From Haladaptatus halobius (GTDB taxonomy: Archaea > Halobacteriota > Halobacteria > Halobacteriales > Haladaptataceae), in assembly GCF_020618475.1 (NCBI RefSeq), contig NZ_CP085335.1, positions 434,001 to 498,000 on the forward strand: a stretch of 64,000 nucleotides of DNA, in the 5' to 3' direction. Position 1 is the stretch's first letter, and each line of letters opens with the position of its first letter. Below, piece by piece: positions 44,154 through 53,340 of this stretch. The notes beneath the pieces are model-generated. The model had not been told where the DNA came from, did no database searches, and saw nothing but the letters and a program-made list of their open reading frames with translations. The translations under genes and the position numbers were made by a program.

Positions 44154-45194
44154 ATGCGCGCCGCACGACTCCACGAGTACACCGACGAGATGGGTGACGC
44201 CCTCTCCATCGACGACGTAGACCGCCCCGAAGCGACCGAAGGCGACCACGTCGTCGTGGAGATCGAAGGCGCGGGCTGGTGCCAGACCGACAACCACGTC
44301 ATCGAGGGCATGTGGGAAGAACAGATGAACCAGTCGCTCCCGATGACGCTCGGCCACGAGAACGCCGGCGTCGTGGCCGAAACGGGGGAGGACGTGACCG
44401 TCGTCTCGGAGGGCGACGCCGTCCTCTGCCATCCCGCGATGACCTGCGGCGTCTGCCGAGGCTGTCGCCGCGGGCAGGACATGCACTGCGAGAACCTCGT
44501 CTTCCCCGGTCTCTCGACCGACGGCGGCTTCGCGGAGTACCTTCTGACGAACGAGCGCGCCGTCGTTCCGCTTCCGGACGGAGTCGACCTTACCGAGATC
44601 GCACCCCACGCCGACGCCGGAATCACGGCTTACCACGCGGTGAAGAAGGCGGCCCGCGAACTAAACCCCGGCGAGCACGCCGTCGTCGTCGGCGTCGGCG
44701 GTCTCGGCCACATCGGCCTACAAGCCCTCCGAGCGATGAGCGCGGCCGAAATCACGGCCGTGGACGTGAAAGACGAGGCATTGAAACTCGCGCACGACCT
44801 CGGCGCACACCACACCCTGAACTCGCGCGACGAGGACGTGGCGGACGAGGTGGACGCCCTCACCGACGGTTCGGGCGTCGAGCAGATCCTCGACTTCGTG
44901 GGCGCGGACGAGACGTTGGACTACGCGCCGAACCTGCTCGCGGCGGGCGGCGACCACCACGTCGTCGGCTACGGCGGCCACGTCCACGAACCGGCGCAGG
45001 CGCTCGTGAACGGCGATTTCGACTATCGGGGGACGCTTGTCGGCACCTATCCCGAACTCCAAGAACTCGTGGCGCTCGTGGCGGCGGGCGACGTGGAACT
45101 GCGCACGTCGCGGTACGAACTGGACGAGATAAACGACGTGGCGGAGGAGTTAGAGCGCGGAGAAATCGAGGGGCGGGCCGTCATCACGCCCTGA
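44154..45194 (+). CDS. zinc-type alcohol dehydrogenase
   Basis: 346 residues. The catalytic zinc motif is GWCQTDNHVIEG near residue 38 and LGHENAGVV near 64. The four structural-zinc cysteines are in CGVC-RGC-RRGQDMHC near 95-109. The NAD fold is VVVGVGGLGHIGLQALRAM near 180. ATG at 44154 (MRAARLHEYTDEM) rather than the longer open frame. Substrate unknown. Divergent from gdh. Confidence 0.92.
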   Translation: MRAARLHEYTDEMGDALSIDDVDRPEATEGDHVVVEIEGAGWCQTDNHVIEGMWEEQMNQSLPMTLGHENAGVVAETGEDVTVVSEGDAVLCHPAMTCGVCRGCRRGQDMHCENLVFPGLSTDGGFAEYLLTNERAVVPLPDGVDLTEIAPHADAGITAYHAVKKAARELNPGEHAVVVGVGGLGHIGLQALRAMSAAEITAVDVKDEALKLAHDLGAHHTLNSRDEDVADEVDALTDGSGVEQILDFVGADETLDYAPNLLAAGGDHHVVGYGGHVHEPAQALVNGDFDYRGTLVGTYPELQELVALVAAGDVELRTSRYELDEINDVAEELERGEIEGRAVITP

Positions 45195-45302
45195 CCGGAG
45201 CGGCCATCCGATCGGTCGGCCGGTCGAGCGCATTTACGGCACGGGAGCGTTCTCCGCATTCGAAACGCTATCGTCAGAACCGCGAGCTTCGTCGCGCAGT
45301 CG

Positions 45303-46250
45303 CTACTCCCAGAGGTCGTAGAGATCGTCCCCTGAGGGTTCCGAAATCACCTCTCCGTCCAAGGCGAGTTCGCCATCACCGTCAACGACTCGTCCGATTT
45401 CCGCACCCGTAATCCCCGCGTCGCGAAGCTCTCCGAGTACCTCGTCCACCGAGTCCTCCGGAACCACCGCAATGAGCGCTCCCGACCCGAAGATTCGGAG
45501 CGGGTCGACGCCCATCGTATCGCAGAGTACCCGAGTCACCTCACGAACTGGCACGTCGTCGCGTGCGATTTCCAGTCGAACCCCTGCGGCTTCGGCCATC
45601 TCCAGCAAACCCGTCACGACGCCGCCCTCGGTCGGGTCGTGCATGGCGGTCGCGTACTCCCGGAGGATTCGAGCGTCTTCGACGACGCTGATCTCCCCGA
45701 AGAACGATTCGCCTCGTTTCGCCGCCGAGCCGACCTCGTCGCGGAAGTCGGTGGCGAGGATGGCCGTGCCTTCGATTCCGGCCCCTTTCGTCAGAACGAG
45801 TCGGTCGCCCGGTTCGGCGCCGCCGGTCGGGACGAACTCGTCCGCGAGACCCATGCACGTCATCGAGACCATCGGGCGTGAGAGGTCGGGCGCGTACTCG
45901 GAGTGCCCGCCGACGACGGCGACACCGAGGTCGGTCGCCGCGTCGTCTATCTGCCCGGTCACCGCGTCCAGCGTTTCGCGGTCGTCGTCGGGGAGGAAGA
46001 CGACGTTCGTCAGCCAGCGCGGGTCGGCCCCGGAGGCCGCCACGTCGTTGCAGGCGACGCTCACGGCGAGGGTGCCGAGTCGCTCGTGGGCCAGCGAGAG
46101 CGGGTCGGAGCTGACGACCAAGGTTCGGTCGCCCACTCGAATTGCGGCGGCGTCCTCGCCGTACGCCGGGCCGACGAGCACGTCGTCGTCCTGCGCGCCC
46201 GTTCGCGAGACGACCATCGCGAGGTCTTCGGGGTCGAGTTTGCCGATCAT
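45303..46250 (-). CDS. PurM/AIR-synthase-family protein (HypE-like)
   Basis: 315 residues. Patterns [54 protein letters not shown], and [26 protein letters not shown] match the AIR synthase/HypE/ThiL/SelD superfamily, which binds ATP across a two-domain fold. It lacks the C-terminal PRIC motif of true HypE, and I see no hydrogenase genes. The substrate is unknown. It diverges from the L12-like gene, 90 bp away. Confidence 0.85.
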   Translation of the reverse strand: MIGKLDPEDLAMVVSRTGAQDDDVLVGPAYGEDAAAIRVGDRTLVVSSDPLSLAHERLGTLAVSVACNDVAASGADPRWLTNVVFLPDDDRETLDAVTGQIDDAATDLGVAVVGGHSEYAPDLSRPMVSMTCMGLADEFVPTGGAEPGDRLVLTKGAGIEGTAILATDFRDEVGSAAKRGESFFGEISVVEDARILREYATAMHDPTEGGVVTGLLEMAEAAGVRLEIARDDVPVREVTRVLCDTMGVDPLRIFGSGALIAVVPEDSVDEVLGELRDAGITGAEIGRVVDGDGELALDGEVISEPSGDDLYDLWE

Positions 46251-46340
46251 GGCCCGACGTTCTCAGGGCGGCCCAATGTGCGTTTCGCCGCGCCGAAGCC
46301 GATTTGGCGATCGGTGGCGAAGAACGATCGGGGGTGGAGC

Positions 46341-46661
46341 ATGGAGTACATCTACGCCGCACTCGTCCTGCACGAGGCGGGAGAAGACGTAACGGAAGAG
46401 AACCTGACCGCCGTTCTCGACGCGGCGAACGTGGACGTCGAAGAGGCTCGCGTGACGGCGCTGGTCGCCGCGCTGGAGGACGTCGACATCGAGGAGGCGC
46501 TCGCCGAATCGGCCGCCGTGCCCGCGGGTGCGCCCACCGCGCCCGCGGAGGCGGAAGCCGAACGAGCCGAAGCAAAGGAGGAAGAAGCCGCTGAAGCTGA
46601 AGAAGAAGACGAGGACGAAGAGGACACGACCGGCGAGGGGCTCGGCCAACTGTTCGGCTGA
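46341..46661 (+). CDS. ribosomal protein P1/L12-like protein, standalone
   Basis: 106 residues with the archaeal L12 pattern: [45 protein letters not shown], an Ala-rich acidic hinge, and the conserved tail EGLGQLFG that binds GTPase factors. The normal gene for L12 follows L10 in the L11-L1-L10-L12 operon; here it stands alone next to a PurM-like gene. It is therefore likely a second copy. A role in ribosome stalk is inferred from sequence. Confidence 0.85.
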   Translation: MEYIYAALVLHEAGEDVTEENLTAVLDAANVDVEEARVTALVAALEDVDIEEALAESAAVPAGAPTAPAEAEAERAEAKEEEAAEAEEEDEDEEDTTGEGLGQLFG

Positions 46662-46746
46662 GTGCCGGGACGATTTTCCGACTCTCGAAAGAGGGTTCCT
46701 ATTCGAAGATGCCGAAGAACGTTCTAGAGATCACTCCTCGCCGCTC

Positions 46747-48264
46747 TCACGCCGTCGCGGCCTCGTCTTTCTGTTCTAAGATTTTGTTCGCCTGTCGGAG
46801 CACGTTCCGCTTCCACGCGTCGATATCGTTTGATTCGACCTGCTGTCGCATCGTTTCCATCCGGGTCGAACGCTCCGACGGTTCCATCGCCAACGCCTGC
46901 TGGATGGTGGCGGCGAACGATTCGGTGTCGTTGGGATGCACCGTCAGCGCCGACTCGCCGAGTTCCTCGTGCGCGCCGACGAGTTCGCTGAGAACCAACA
47001 CGCCCGGCTCGTCCACCTGCGAGGCGACGTACTCCTTCGCCACGAGGTTCATCCCGTCGCGGAGCGAACTCACGAGACAGACGTCCGCTTCGCGGTACAA
47101 CGCGGCCAGCGCCGACAGCGGGAGGTAGTCGTCGACGTAGACGACCGGCTGCCAGTTCTCCGTTTCGAATCGGTCGTTGATCTGCTCGATTTTCTTTTTG
47201 ACGTTCGTCTGCACCTGCTGGTACTCCTCGATTCGACTCCGGCTCTCGCTCGCTTTCTGCACGTACGTGAGTTGTTCGCGGTGCTCCGGATACCACTCCC
47301 ACAGATGTTCGAGGGCGGCGAGTCGCTGTTCGATTCCCTTCGTGTAGTCGAGTCTGTCGACGCCGACGGCGATCCGCCCGTCCTCGGGGAGCGGGTAGGA
47401 CTCGCGCAGCGACTCCCACTGTTCGTCCGCCTCGGTGGACTGGGCGAGGGCGTTTCGTTCCGCGGCGTCGATGCCGAGGGGGAACGCCGCGACACGAATT
47501 GTTCGCCCGTCGTAGCGGATACGACCGTTCTCCCGGTCCACCTCGGCGTCGAGCGTGCGGGAGACGCAGTCGAGGAAGTTCCGGCAGTACTGGTCGAGGT
47601 GGAAGCCGAGCAGGTCGTTCGCCAGCAATCCGTCGAGCAGTTCGTCGTATTGCGGACAGCTCTGGAACACGTCCCACGAGGGCCATGGGATGTGCCAGAA
47701 CTGCATGCAGAACGCGTCGGGCGACGCCTCACGCACGTATCGCGGTGCGAGCGCGAAGTGGTAATCCTGGAACCAAATCACCGCGTTCGACGGGTTCGTC
47801 TGCTCCCGAATCGCCTCCGCGAACTGCCGGTTGGTCTCCCGATAGTGCCGCCAAAACTGGGCTTTCGGTTCCATCTTGGCGGTGTCCGAGTGACAGAGAG
47901 GCCACAAAACCTTGTTACTATAGCCGTAGTAGTAGTTCGTCACCTGTTCGTCGGTGAGAAAGACCCGTTTCAGTTCGTACGACGGCGAGTCAGGCGGCAC
48001 GCGAACGCAACCGTTCTCGTCGCTCACCTCGTCGTCCGCGTCGCCGCTCGCCCACGCCACCCACGTGCCGCCGGTGCTCGCCATCATCGGGTCGAGAGCC
48101 GACGTGAGACCCCCTTCCGGTTTGACGACCCGAATCTCCTCGTCGTCGCGTTCGTGGACGTATGGCTCTCGGTTCGACACGAGAATCAGTTCGCGATTCT
48201 CGAACGCGCCTGCCGTCGACGTGGAATCGTTCGATTCTGAGGTTGCTCCTACGGAGTTGTCCAT
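46747..48264 (-). CDS. otsA: alpha,alpha-trehalose-phosphate synthase (GT20, OtsA-like)
   Basis: 505 residues. GT20 signatures are LILVSNREPYVH near residue 27, the acceptor-binding region EGGLTSALDPMM near 51, VIWFQDYHFALAP near 166, the phosphate-binding GVDRLDYTKGIEQRL near 300, and LRDGMNLVAKEYVA near 400. It makes trehalose-6-phosphate from UDP-glucose and glucose-6-phosphate. In haloarchaea trehalose or sulfotrehalose is an osmolyte. No trehalose-phosphatase gene is adjacent. ATG at 48262-48264. Confidence 0.92.
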   Translation of the reverse strand: MDNSVGATSESNDSTSTAGAFENRELILVSNREPYVHERDDEEIRVVKPEGGLTSALDPMMASTGGTWVAWASGDADDEVSDENGCVRVPPDSPSYELKRVFLTDEQVTNYYYGYSNKVLWPLCHSDTAKMEPKAQFWRHYRETNRQFAEAIREQTNPSNAVIWFQDYHFALAPRYVREASPDAFCMQFWHIPWPSWDVFQSCPQYDELLDGLLANDLLGFHLDQYCRNFLDCVSRTLDAEVDRENGRIRYDGRTIRVAAFPLGIDAAERNALAQSTEADEQWESLRESYPLPEDGRIAVGVDRLDYTKGIEQRLAALEHLWEWYPEHREQLTYVQKASESRSRIEEYQQVQTNVKKKIEQINDRFETENWQPVVYVDDYLPLSALAALYREADVCLVSSLRDGMNLVAKEYVASQVDEPGVLVLSELVGAHEELGESALTVHPNDTESFAATIQQALAMEPSERSTRMETMRQQVESNDIDAWKRNVLRQANKILEQKDEAATA

Positions 48265-48548
48265 TGGTTTAGTTCGCTCGTTCGGTAGTGGGGCCGACAG
48301 CCCATTCACGGCATGGGTTGCGCTCGCAAGTTCTTTTATGTCGAGAGGATGTTCGGCGCGGGAGAATCACCCGACGTAACGGCCCTCGTTCGAACGGGGG
48401 CGTCCGAACGGACGACCGCCTCGTCACCGCCGGCTGGGGCGCGAATCGGTGGCTCTCCCTCATCGACTCTAATCACGGAATCATACGACGGACGGGGACA
48501 AAGTCCTGACGGGGTAGTTTTTACCTGCTGAAAACCGTCTCTATCCCC

Positions 48549-48719
48549 ATGTTCAAAGCACAGATCTCCGACGGCGAGCAGATATCGTGCACCGACTACG
48601 AGAGCGGCGAATTCGGCGTCAGACTCTTTGGCGAAGACCGCGAGTTCCTCGCGTTCGTCCCCTACGCGCATCTGCTGTGGATCGGGCGCGTGGACGACGC
48701 CGAGCGAACCCTCTGGTAG
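48549..48719 (+). CDS. 56-residue haloarchaeal protein
   Basis: Reads MFKAQISDGEQISCTDYESG, then EFGVRLFGEDREFLAFVPYAHLLWIGRVDDAERTLW. A compact beta-strand-rich sequence with no membrane helix. A TTTTTACC box at about 48518-48525 lies 24-30 bp before the ATG. It precedes the RuBisCO gene on the same strand with a separate promoter between them. Function unknown. Confidence 0.7.
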   Translation: MFKAQISDGEQISCTDYESGEFGVRLFGEDREFLAFVPYAHLLWIGRVDDAERTLW

Positions 48720-48774
48720 CGGGAACTGACCCGCCCGGTCGCGGGCGAACCGTCCGGCCCGAATCGGCGGTCGG

Positions 48775-48782
48775 TTTTTTAA
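48775..48782 (+). promoter_or_regulatory. TATA-like box setting the RuBisCO start
   Basis: TTTTTTAA ends 25 bp before ATG 48807 and only 4 bp before ATG 48786, favouring the downstream ATG as the start of a leaderless transcript. Confidence 0.5.
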
Positions 48783-48806
48783 CCGATGACGACGAAGAAA
48801 CAGGTT

Positions 48807-50054
48807 ATGCCCGGAATAACCTACGAGGATTTCCTGAACCTCGACTACGACCCCGCCGAATCGGAACTCCTCTGCACCTTCTACGTCGAACCCGCGGAGG
48901 ATATGGACATGGAGGCCGCCGCGTCGCGCGTCGCCAGCGAGAGTTCCAACGGAACGTGGGCGGAGCTACAGGTCGAAGGCAATATCACCGACCTCAGCGC
49001 CACCACCTTCGACATCGACGGCAACGAGGTGAAAGTCGCCTACCCCGACGAACTGTTCGAGGACGGCAACATGGCGCAGGTGCTCTCGTGCATCGCGGGC
49101 AACATCATGGGTATGAAGGCGGTCGACCGCATCCGCCTGCTCGACTGCGAGTGGCCCGAATCGCTCACGACCTCCTTCCCCGGCCCGCAGTTCGGTTCGG
49201 CGGTGCGAAACGATATCTTCAGCGCGGGCGACCGACCCATCACCGCGACCGTCCCGAAGCCGAAAGTCGGCCTCTCGACCGACCAGCACGCCCAGATCGG
49301 CTACGAAGCATGGTTGGGAGGTATCGACCTCCTCAAGGACGACGAGAACCTGACCGACCAGTCGTTCAACCGCTTCGAAGACCGCCTCACCCAGAGTTTG
49401 GCCCGGCGGGACGACGCGCAGGACGAGACGGGCGAGAAGAAGAGCTACCTCATCAACATCACCGCGGACGCGAACACCATGCTCGAACGCGCCGACGCGG
49501 TGGCTGAACAGGGCTGCGAGTACGTGATGGTCGACGTGGTCACCACGGGCTGGGCCGCCGTCCAGACCGTCCGCGAGCGATGCGAAGAACTCGGCCTCGC
49601 CATCCACGCCCACCGCGCCATGCACGCCGCGTTCGACCGCGTGGAAACGCACGGCGTCTCGATGCGCGTGCTGGCGCAGGTCGCTCGCATCTGCGGCGTC
49701 GACCAACTCCACACCGGAACCGCCGACCTCGGCAAGCTCGAAAACGAGGATACGGAGGGTATCAACGAGTGGCTGTACTCCGATCTGCACGGCCTGAACG
49801 ACGTACTCCCGGTCGCCTCGGGCGGTCTGCACCCCGGACTCATTCCCGAACTCATCGACCGCGAGGGGACGAACATCTGCATCCAGGCCGGCGGCGGCGT
49901 CCACGGCCACCCCGACGGAACCAGAGCAGGCGCGGCGGCGCTCCGACAGGCGGTGGACGCTTCGGTGGACGGTACCTCGCTCGAAGCGTACGCAGAAGAC
50001 CACCCCGAGCTTGACACCGCGTTGGAGAAGTGGGGCACCGAGACGCCGCGATAA
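48807..50054 (+). CDS. rbcL: ribulose-bisphosphate carboxylase, type III
   Basis: 415 residues. Loop TVPKPKVGLS near 148-157 supplies the catalytic Lys, and GIDLLKDDENL near 172-182 has the carbamylated Lys and metal ligands. The catalytic His loops are GLAIHAHRAMHAAF near 275 and VASGGLHPG near 342. Archaeal type III enzymes act with an AMP phosphorylase and R15P isomerase to feed nucleosides into glycolysis. Start ATG 48807 was chosen because TTTTTTAA (48775-48782) lies 25 bp before it; an in-frame ATG at 48786 would leave no room for a promoter. Confidence 0.93.
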   Translation: MPGITYEDFLNLDYDPAESELLCTFYVEPAEDMDMEAAASRVASESSNGTWAELQVEGNITDLSATTFDIDGNEVKVAYPDELFEDGNMAQVLSCIAGNIMGMKAVDRIRLLDCEWPESLTTSFPGPQFGSAVRNDIFSAGDRPITATVPKPKVGLSTDQHAQIGYEAWLGGIDLLKDDENLTDQSFNRFEDRLTQSLARRDDAQDETGEKKSYLINITADANTMLERADAVAEQGCEYVMVDVVTTGWAAVQTVRERCEELGLAIHAHRAMHAAFDRVETHGVSMRVLAQVARICGVDQLHTGTADLGKLENEDTEGINEWLYSDLHGLNDVLPVASGGLHPGLIPELIDREGTNICIQAGGGVHGHPDGTRAGAAALRQAVDASVDGTSLEAYAEDHPELDTALEKWGTETPR

Positions 50055-50150
50055 CGGATTCGGCGACGAAATCGGACGAGCACGGTCGCCGAATCGCCGC
50101 GAGTTCATCGAGAGCGTGAGGCGTTTATTCACCGAGAACGTAGGAAACGT

Positions 50151-50282
50151 ATGAACTTGGACGCCCTGAAACCCGACTTCCTCACGCCGAACTGGAAGTG
50201 CAGCGCGTGCGGGAAGAAATACTGGCGCAACCGACGGCAGTGCGGTCGGTGTCAGAATACCGTGTTCGACCGCGCTCGGTAG
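50151..50282 (+). CDS. 43-residue zinc-ribbon protein
   Basis: MNLDALKPDFLTPNWKCSAC, then GKKYWRNRRQCGRCQNTVFD and RAR. Two C-x2-C knuckles at residues 17-20 and 31-34 form a single zinc ribbon rich in basic residues. A GCGTTTATTC box at about 50121-50130 precedes the ATG by about 25 bp. It resembles the small CPxCG proteins of haloarchaea. May bind nucleic acid; not shown. Confidence 0.7.
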   Translation: MNLDALKPDFLTPNWKCSACGKKYWRNRRQCGRCQNTVFDRAR

Positions 50283-50419
50283 GAGATAGCGGAGAATTCA
50301 CCGATCGCCGTCGCGCCGAAACTCCCCGCACCACTCGTCGGAAAAGTAACTTTCCCCCTCCGTTCCGACGGAAGAGAGCCACAACGTTTACTCCCGTTCG
50401 AGCAGTGCAAATACCTGAC

Positions 50420-50707
50420 ATGGAATCGTTCACCGAGACGCTGGAAGTCGTCGACTTGGGTAACCGGATCAGGATCGAACTCACGGACGGGACGGTGTTC
50501 GAAGGCCCTGCAAGTCCGATCGACTACGTTCCGGACGACCGATTCCGACTGGAGATCGAACCGCGTCACGAGGAGATTCGTCGGTGTGAGGTCAGCGCGG
50601 AGTGCGTCGACGGCGAGTGGACGACGCCGGAGGTTCGCCACTTCAGCCTCGGCGACGACGACTGGACGGTTGTCGGAGAGGCCGACAACATCGACATCGT
50701 CCGGTAG
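50420..50707 (+). CDS. hypothetical haloarchaeal beta protein, 95 residues
   Basis: MESFTETLEVVDLGNRIRIE start, then LTDGTVFEGPASPIDYVPDDRFRLEIEP and WTVVGEADNIDIVR. The first 45 residues have the strand-turn-strand pattern of an Sm-like or small beta barrel (GNRIRIELTDGTVFEG). Acidic composition. No catalytic motif seen. Function unknown. Start ATG 50420 in a spaced position after a GTGCAAATACC stretch. Confidence 0.65.
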   Translation: MESFTETLEVVDLGNRIRIELTDGTVFEGPASPIDYVPDDRFRLEIEPRHEEIRRCEVSAECVDGEWTTPEVRHFSLGDDDWTVVGEADNIDIVR

Positions 50708-50826
50708 TTAACACGCCCCCGTTTTTCGTCCAGATTCGACCGGAGACTCCTGCGAGCCGTTCTGTAATCCTCGGAATCGGTTCGTCGGCCCCAATCCATA
50801 ACCCTCCAGCGAAGTAAAATCAGCGC

Positions 50827-51171
50827 ATGAGGGACAACGACCCCACTACCGACGAGGCGTACGAGACGGACGACCACGCCGATTCGTTCTTCCCGTTCAC
50901 CGGCTCCGCGTTCCCGTTCGGGCTGTCGGCTCTGTCCCGCGAGAACGTGGGCGGCGAGACCGTGGACGAGGAAACAGCGCCCGCGGGCGAGACGACCGCC
51001 GCGGATACGACCGAAGACGAAGGTGATAGTTGGTGGGAAGAGGGGCTGATATCGCTGCTCCTCGTCGCCGGTGTCGTGTTGTTCGTCATCCCCGAACCGG
51101 CGACCTCGGCGCTCGGGATACTTCTCATCAGCGTCGGCGTCGTCGCGTGGCTCGTCGATTGGGCCCTATAG
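50827..51171 (+). CDS. two-helix membrane protein with acidic N-terminus
   Basis: 114 residues. Residues 1-70 are polar and acidic, with an aromatic patch FFPFTGSAFPFGLSALS in the middle. The C-terminus has two adjacent membrane helices (LISLLLVAGVVLFVI and SALGILLISVGVVAWLVDWAL). Function unknown. The convergent HTH_10 regulator lies 73 bp downstream. Confidence 0.7.
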   Translation: MRDNDPTTDEAYETDDHADSFFPFTGSAFPFGLSALSRENVGGETVDEETAPAGETTAADTTEDEGDSWWEEGLISLLLVAGVVLFVIPEPATSALGILLISVGVVAWLVDWAL

Positions 51172-51244
51172 ATTCCGATTCGGCAGGAGTCGGAACCCCC
51201 GACTCCCGCGTTCCGCCGACGGGGTAGAACCCGTCCGAGGAGCG

Positions 51245-51937
51245 CTACTTCCCGGTCAATCCACCGACGCCGCTGTCGTTGACGAGCGTAGTTCTCACGA
51301 TATTTTCGTGGCCGCGCCGCAGCCGTTCCGAGAGCGCTTGGTGTGTGATGCCCAACTCGTCGGCGAGCTCGTCGGCGGTCGTCTCTCGCGGAATATCGTA
51401 GTAGCCTCGCTCGTATGCGAGCACGAGTGCCTCCCGTTGTTCGTCCGTCAGTTCCAAGCGCCCCTGCTGGCCGTCTTCGAGCCGATAGATGTTCCGAACG
51501 TCCATCGTCAGTCCGCTCTCCTCGAATCGCTCGTAGGTTCGTGATAGCGCCCGGCGATCGGGGAACAGGGTTCGAAGATTCCACCGCTCTCCATCACCCG
51601 TCACGGCGAGAATCGCACTCTCTTTCGTGAGTATTCGGAGGAGCGTTTCGATGTGTCCGACCCACTTCATCCGATAGAGCCACCGGTCGGCGAGGTCTAT
51701 CAGCAACTCCGTCTCGCTGACGCTCGGGTCGTCGGTGAGAAGCGTTTCGACTCTCGCGCGATCGGCGTCGGTACTGCTCACCCACACGAACGGCATCACG
51801 TGGCTGCTGTCGTGGGCGACGACGCGTTCGACCTCGCAGCGAACGCCGTCGAGGACGGACAGCGTCCTGCCGAGCGCGAACTCGTCGATGGGTATCTCGG
51901 CTTCGACGATGGTTCCGTTTTCTCGTGTTTCCGTCAT
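51245..51937 (-). CDS. bat-type HTH_10 transcriptional regulator
   Basis: 230 residues. N-terminal sensing domain (about 1-150, IPIDEFALGRTLSVLDGVRCEVERVVAH) and a C-terminal HTH_10 domain near 165-215: LTDEQREALVLAYERGYYDIPRETTADELADELGITHQALSERLRRGHENIV. This is the bacterio-opsin activator type of haloarchaeal regulator. It precedes no obvious target on its strand. A second paralogue lies immediately upstream at 52126-52794. Confidence 0.9.
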   Translation of the reverse strand: MTETRENGTIVEAEIPIDEFALGRTLSVLDGVRCEVERVVAHDSSHVMPFVWVSSTDADRARVETLLTDDPSVSETELLIDLADRWLYRMKWVGHIETLLRILTKESAILAVTGDGERWNLRTLFPDRRALSRTYERFEESGLTMDVRNIYRLEDGQQGRLELTDEQREALVLAYERGYYDIPRETTADELADELGITHQALSERLRRGHENIVRTTLVNDSGVGGLTGK

Positions 51938-52125
51938 GACCAGCAGTGAGCGACTTCGTCATTCGTGTGCGGTTCTCGTGGGGCGTTTTCCACGTTCGTA
52001 GTTGCTCACCGTTCGCGCAAGAGACCGCGGGCGCAGAATTAACGGCTTTTATAAATAGAACCGTGTCGGTACGGACGCGGGTCGACGGCGAAGAGGAAAA
52101 CGGGGAGTCGGACTCCCGAGACGGG

Positions 52126-52794
52126 TCACTCCTCGTCGCGTTCTCGGTTCGCGGTGATCGTCAGCGTGTTTCGAATGAGATTGGCGGAACCGCGGCGTAT
52201 CCGCTGTGAGATGGCGTTCGCCGAGAGACCGAACTCGTCGGCCAGTTCCTCGATGGAGATGTCGCGCGGTACCTCGAAGTACCCCTCGTCGAGCGCCGTC
52301 ACCAGTGTGTCGCGCTGTTCAGGGGTGAGGTCGTACTCCCGTTGTCGCGGAGCGTCCGGGCGATACAGTCGGTTGACCTCGAACGTGATGCCCTTGTCTG
52401 CGAAGTGTTTCTGGAACAACGTGACCTGTCCTTCCTTCGTGAACCGCAACTTCAGTCGCCAGTTTCCGTTGCGGGCGTCGGCCTCGACGATAGCCGCGTG
52501 TTGGTTTATCATCTCGTCGATGAGGTCGATGAAGCTTTGATTCCACTTCAATTTGTACAGGACGCTTTCGTTTCGTTCCGCGGCGACGGTCGCGCTCTCG
52601 ACCGTCGAATCGTTCCGTAACGCCTCCCGGAACGTCTCGAAGTCGCCCTTCGACGCCCAGAGAAACGGGAGCACGTCTTCGGTGCTGTGTGATGCGAGGC
52701 GGTCGGCCCGGACTATCATATCTGGAGCGTCGGCTAACGCCGTATCGAGCGCGAACGACTCCGCCGGAACGGTGAAATCTCCGATGACGGCCAT
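52126..52794 (-). CDS. bat-type HTH_10 transcriptional regulator
   Basis: 222 residues with the same two-domain plan as its neighbour: FTVPAESFALDTALADAPDMIVRADRLASHSTEDVLPFLW at the start and LTPEQRDTLVTALDEGYFEVPRDISIEELADEFGLSANAISQRIRRGSANLI near 160-205. Sequence divergence from the neighbouring paralogue is high, so the duplication is old. Ligand unknown. Confidence 0.9.
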   Translation of the reverse strand: MAVIGDFTVPAESFALDTALADAPDMIVRADRLASHSTEDVLPFLWASKGDFETFREALRNDSTVESATVAAERNESVLYKLKWNQSFIDLIDEMINQHAAIVEADARNGNWRLKLRFTKEGQVTLFQKHFADKGITFEVNRLYRPDAPRQREYDLTPEQRDTLVTALDEGYFEVPRDISIEELADEFGLSANAISQRIRRGSANLIRNTLTITANRERDEE

Positions 52795-52862
52795 ACACTC
52801 CGTGATTCCGCGCGGAACTTTTTATCGATTCTTGCCGCTTCGCCGTACCCCCCACCGAGACG

Positions 52863-53255
52863 CTACTCGTGCGGAAGCGGGAGAACGACCGCCTCCCCGG
52901 AGAGCACCGGTCTGTCCGTCTCCGCATTGATCTCGATTCCGAGTCGGTCGTCGCCGAGATCCTCGACCACGGTGGCGGTCGCGGTGACCGTCTCGCCGGG
53001 TCGAACCGGGTTCTCGAACGAAAGGTTCTGCGAGAGGTAGACGATGTCGCCGTCGAGGCGAGCGAGCGCCGCGCTGACGACGCTCGCAGTGAGCGCGCCG
53101 TGCGTCACGCGCCCGCCGAAGAGTCCGTCGCTCGCGTAGTCGGCGTCGACGTGGAGCGGATTGTCGTCCCCGGTTAAGGCCGCGAACCTGTCGATGCGTT
53201 CCTGCGTCGCTTCGAGCGCGCTCTCTGTCGAGTCGCCGACGGATGCGATTGGCAT
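52863..53255 (-). CDS. MaoC-like (R)-hydratase
   Basis: 130 residues of the hotdog fold. Hydratase motif 2 is present as FAALTGDDNPLHVDADYASDGLFGGRVTHGALTASVVSAAL, with the catalytic Asp and His in D-x-N-P-L-H. Such enzymes hydrate crotonyl-CoA-type substrates to (R)-3-hydroxyacyl-CoA, often for polyhydroxyalkanoate or lipid work. ATG at 53253-53255 (MPIASVGDS); an upstream in-frame start would add about 34 unrelated residues. Confidence 0.85.
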   Translation of the reverse strand: MPIASVGDSTESALEATQERIDRFAALTGDDNPLHVDADYASDGLFGGRVTHGALTASVVSAALARLDGDIVYLSQNLSFENPVRPGETVTATATVVEDLGDDRLGIEINAETDRPVLSGEAVVLPLPHE

Positions 53256-53340
53256 ACGCGAACCCCGGAGTTCGTCGGGATGAATTGCCGGGTTAACATG
53301 TGAAATAAGGAGTTGATTACGCTCTCGCGTCGATTTACCC

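Noticed and set aside
45303-46250. True hydrogenase maturation factor HypE
   Set aside because: Superfamily fold fits, but the C-terminal PRIC motif and any hydrogenase genes are absent.
46936-48240. 434-codon open frame on the plus strand
   Set aside because: Antisense to the trehalose-phosphate synthase gene, which has all GT20 motifs.
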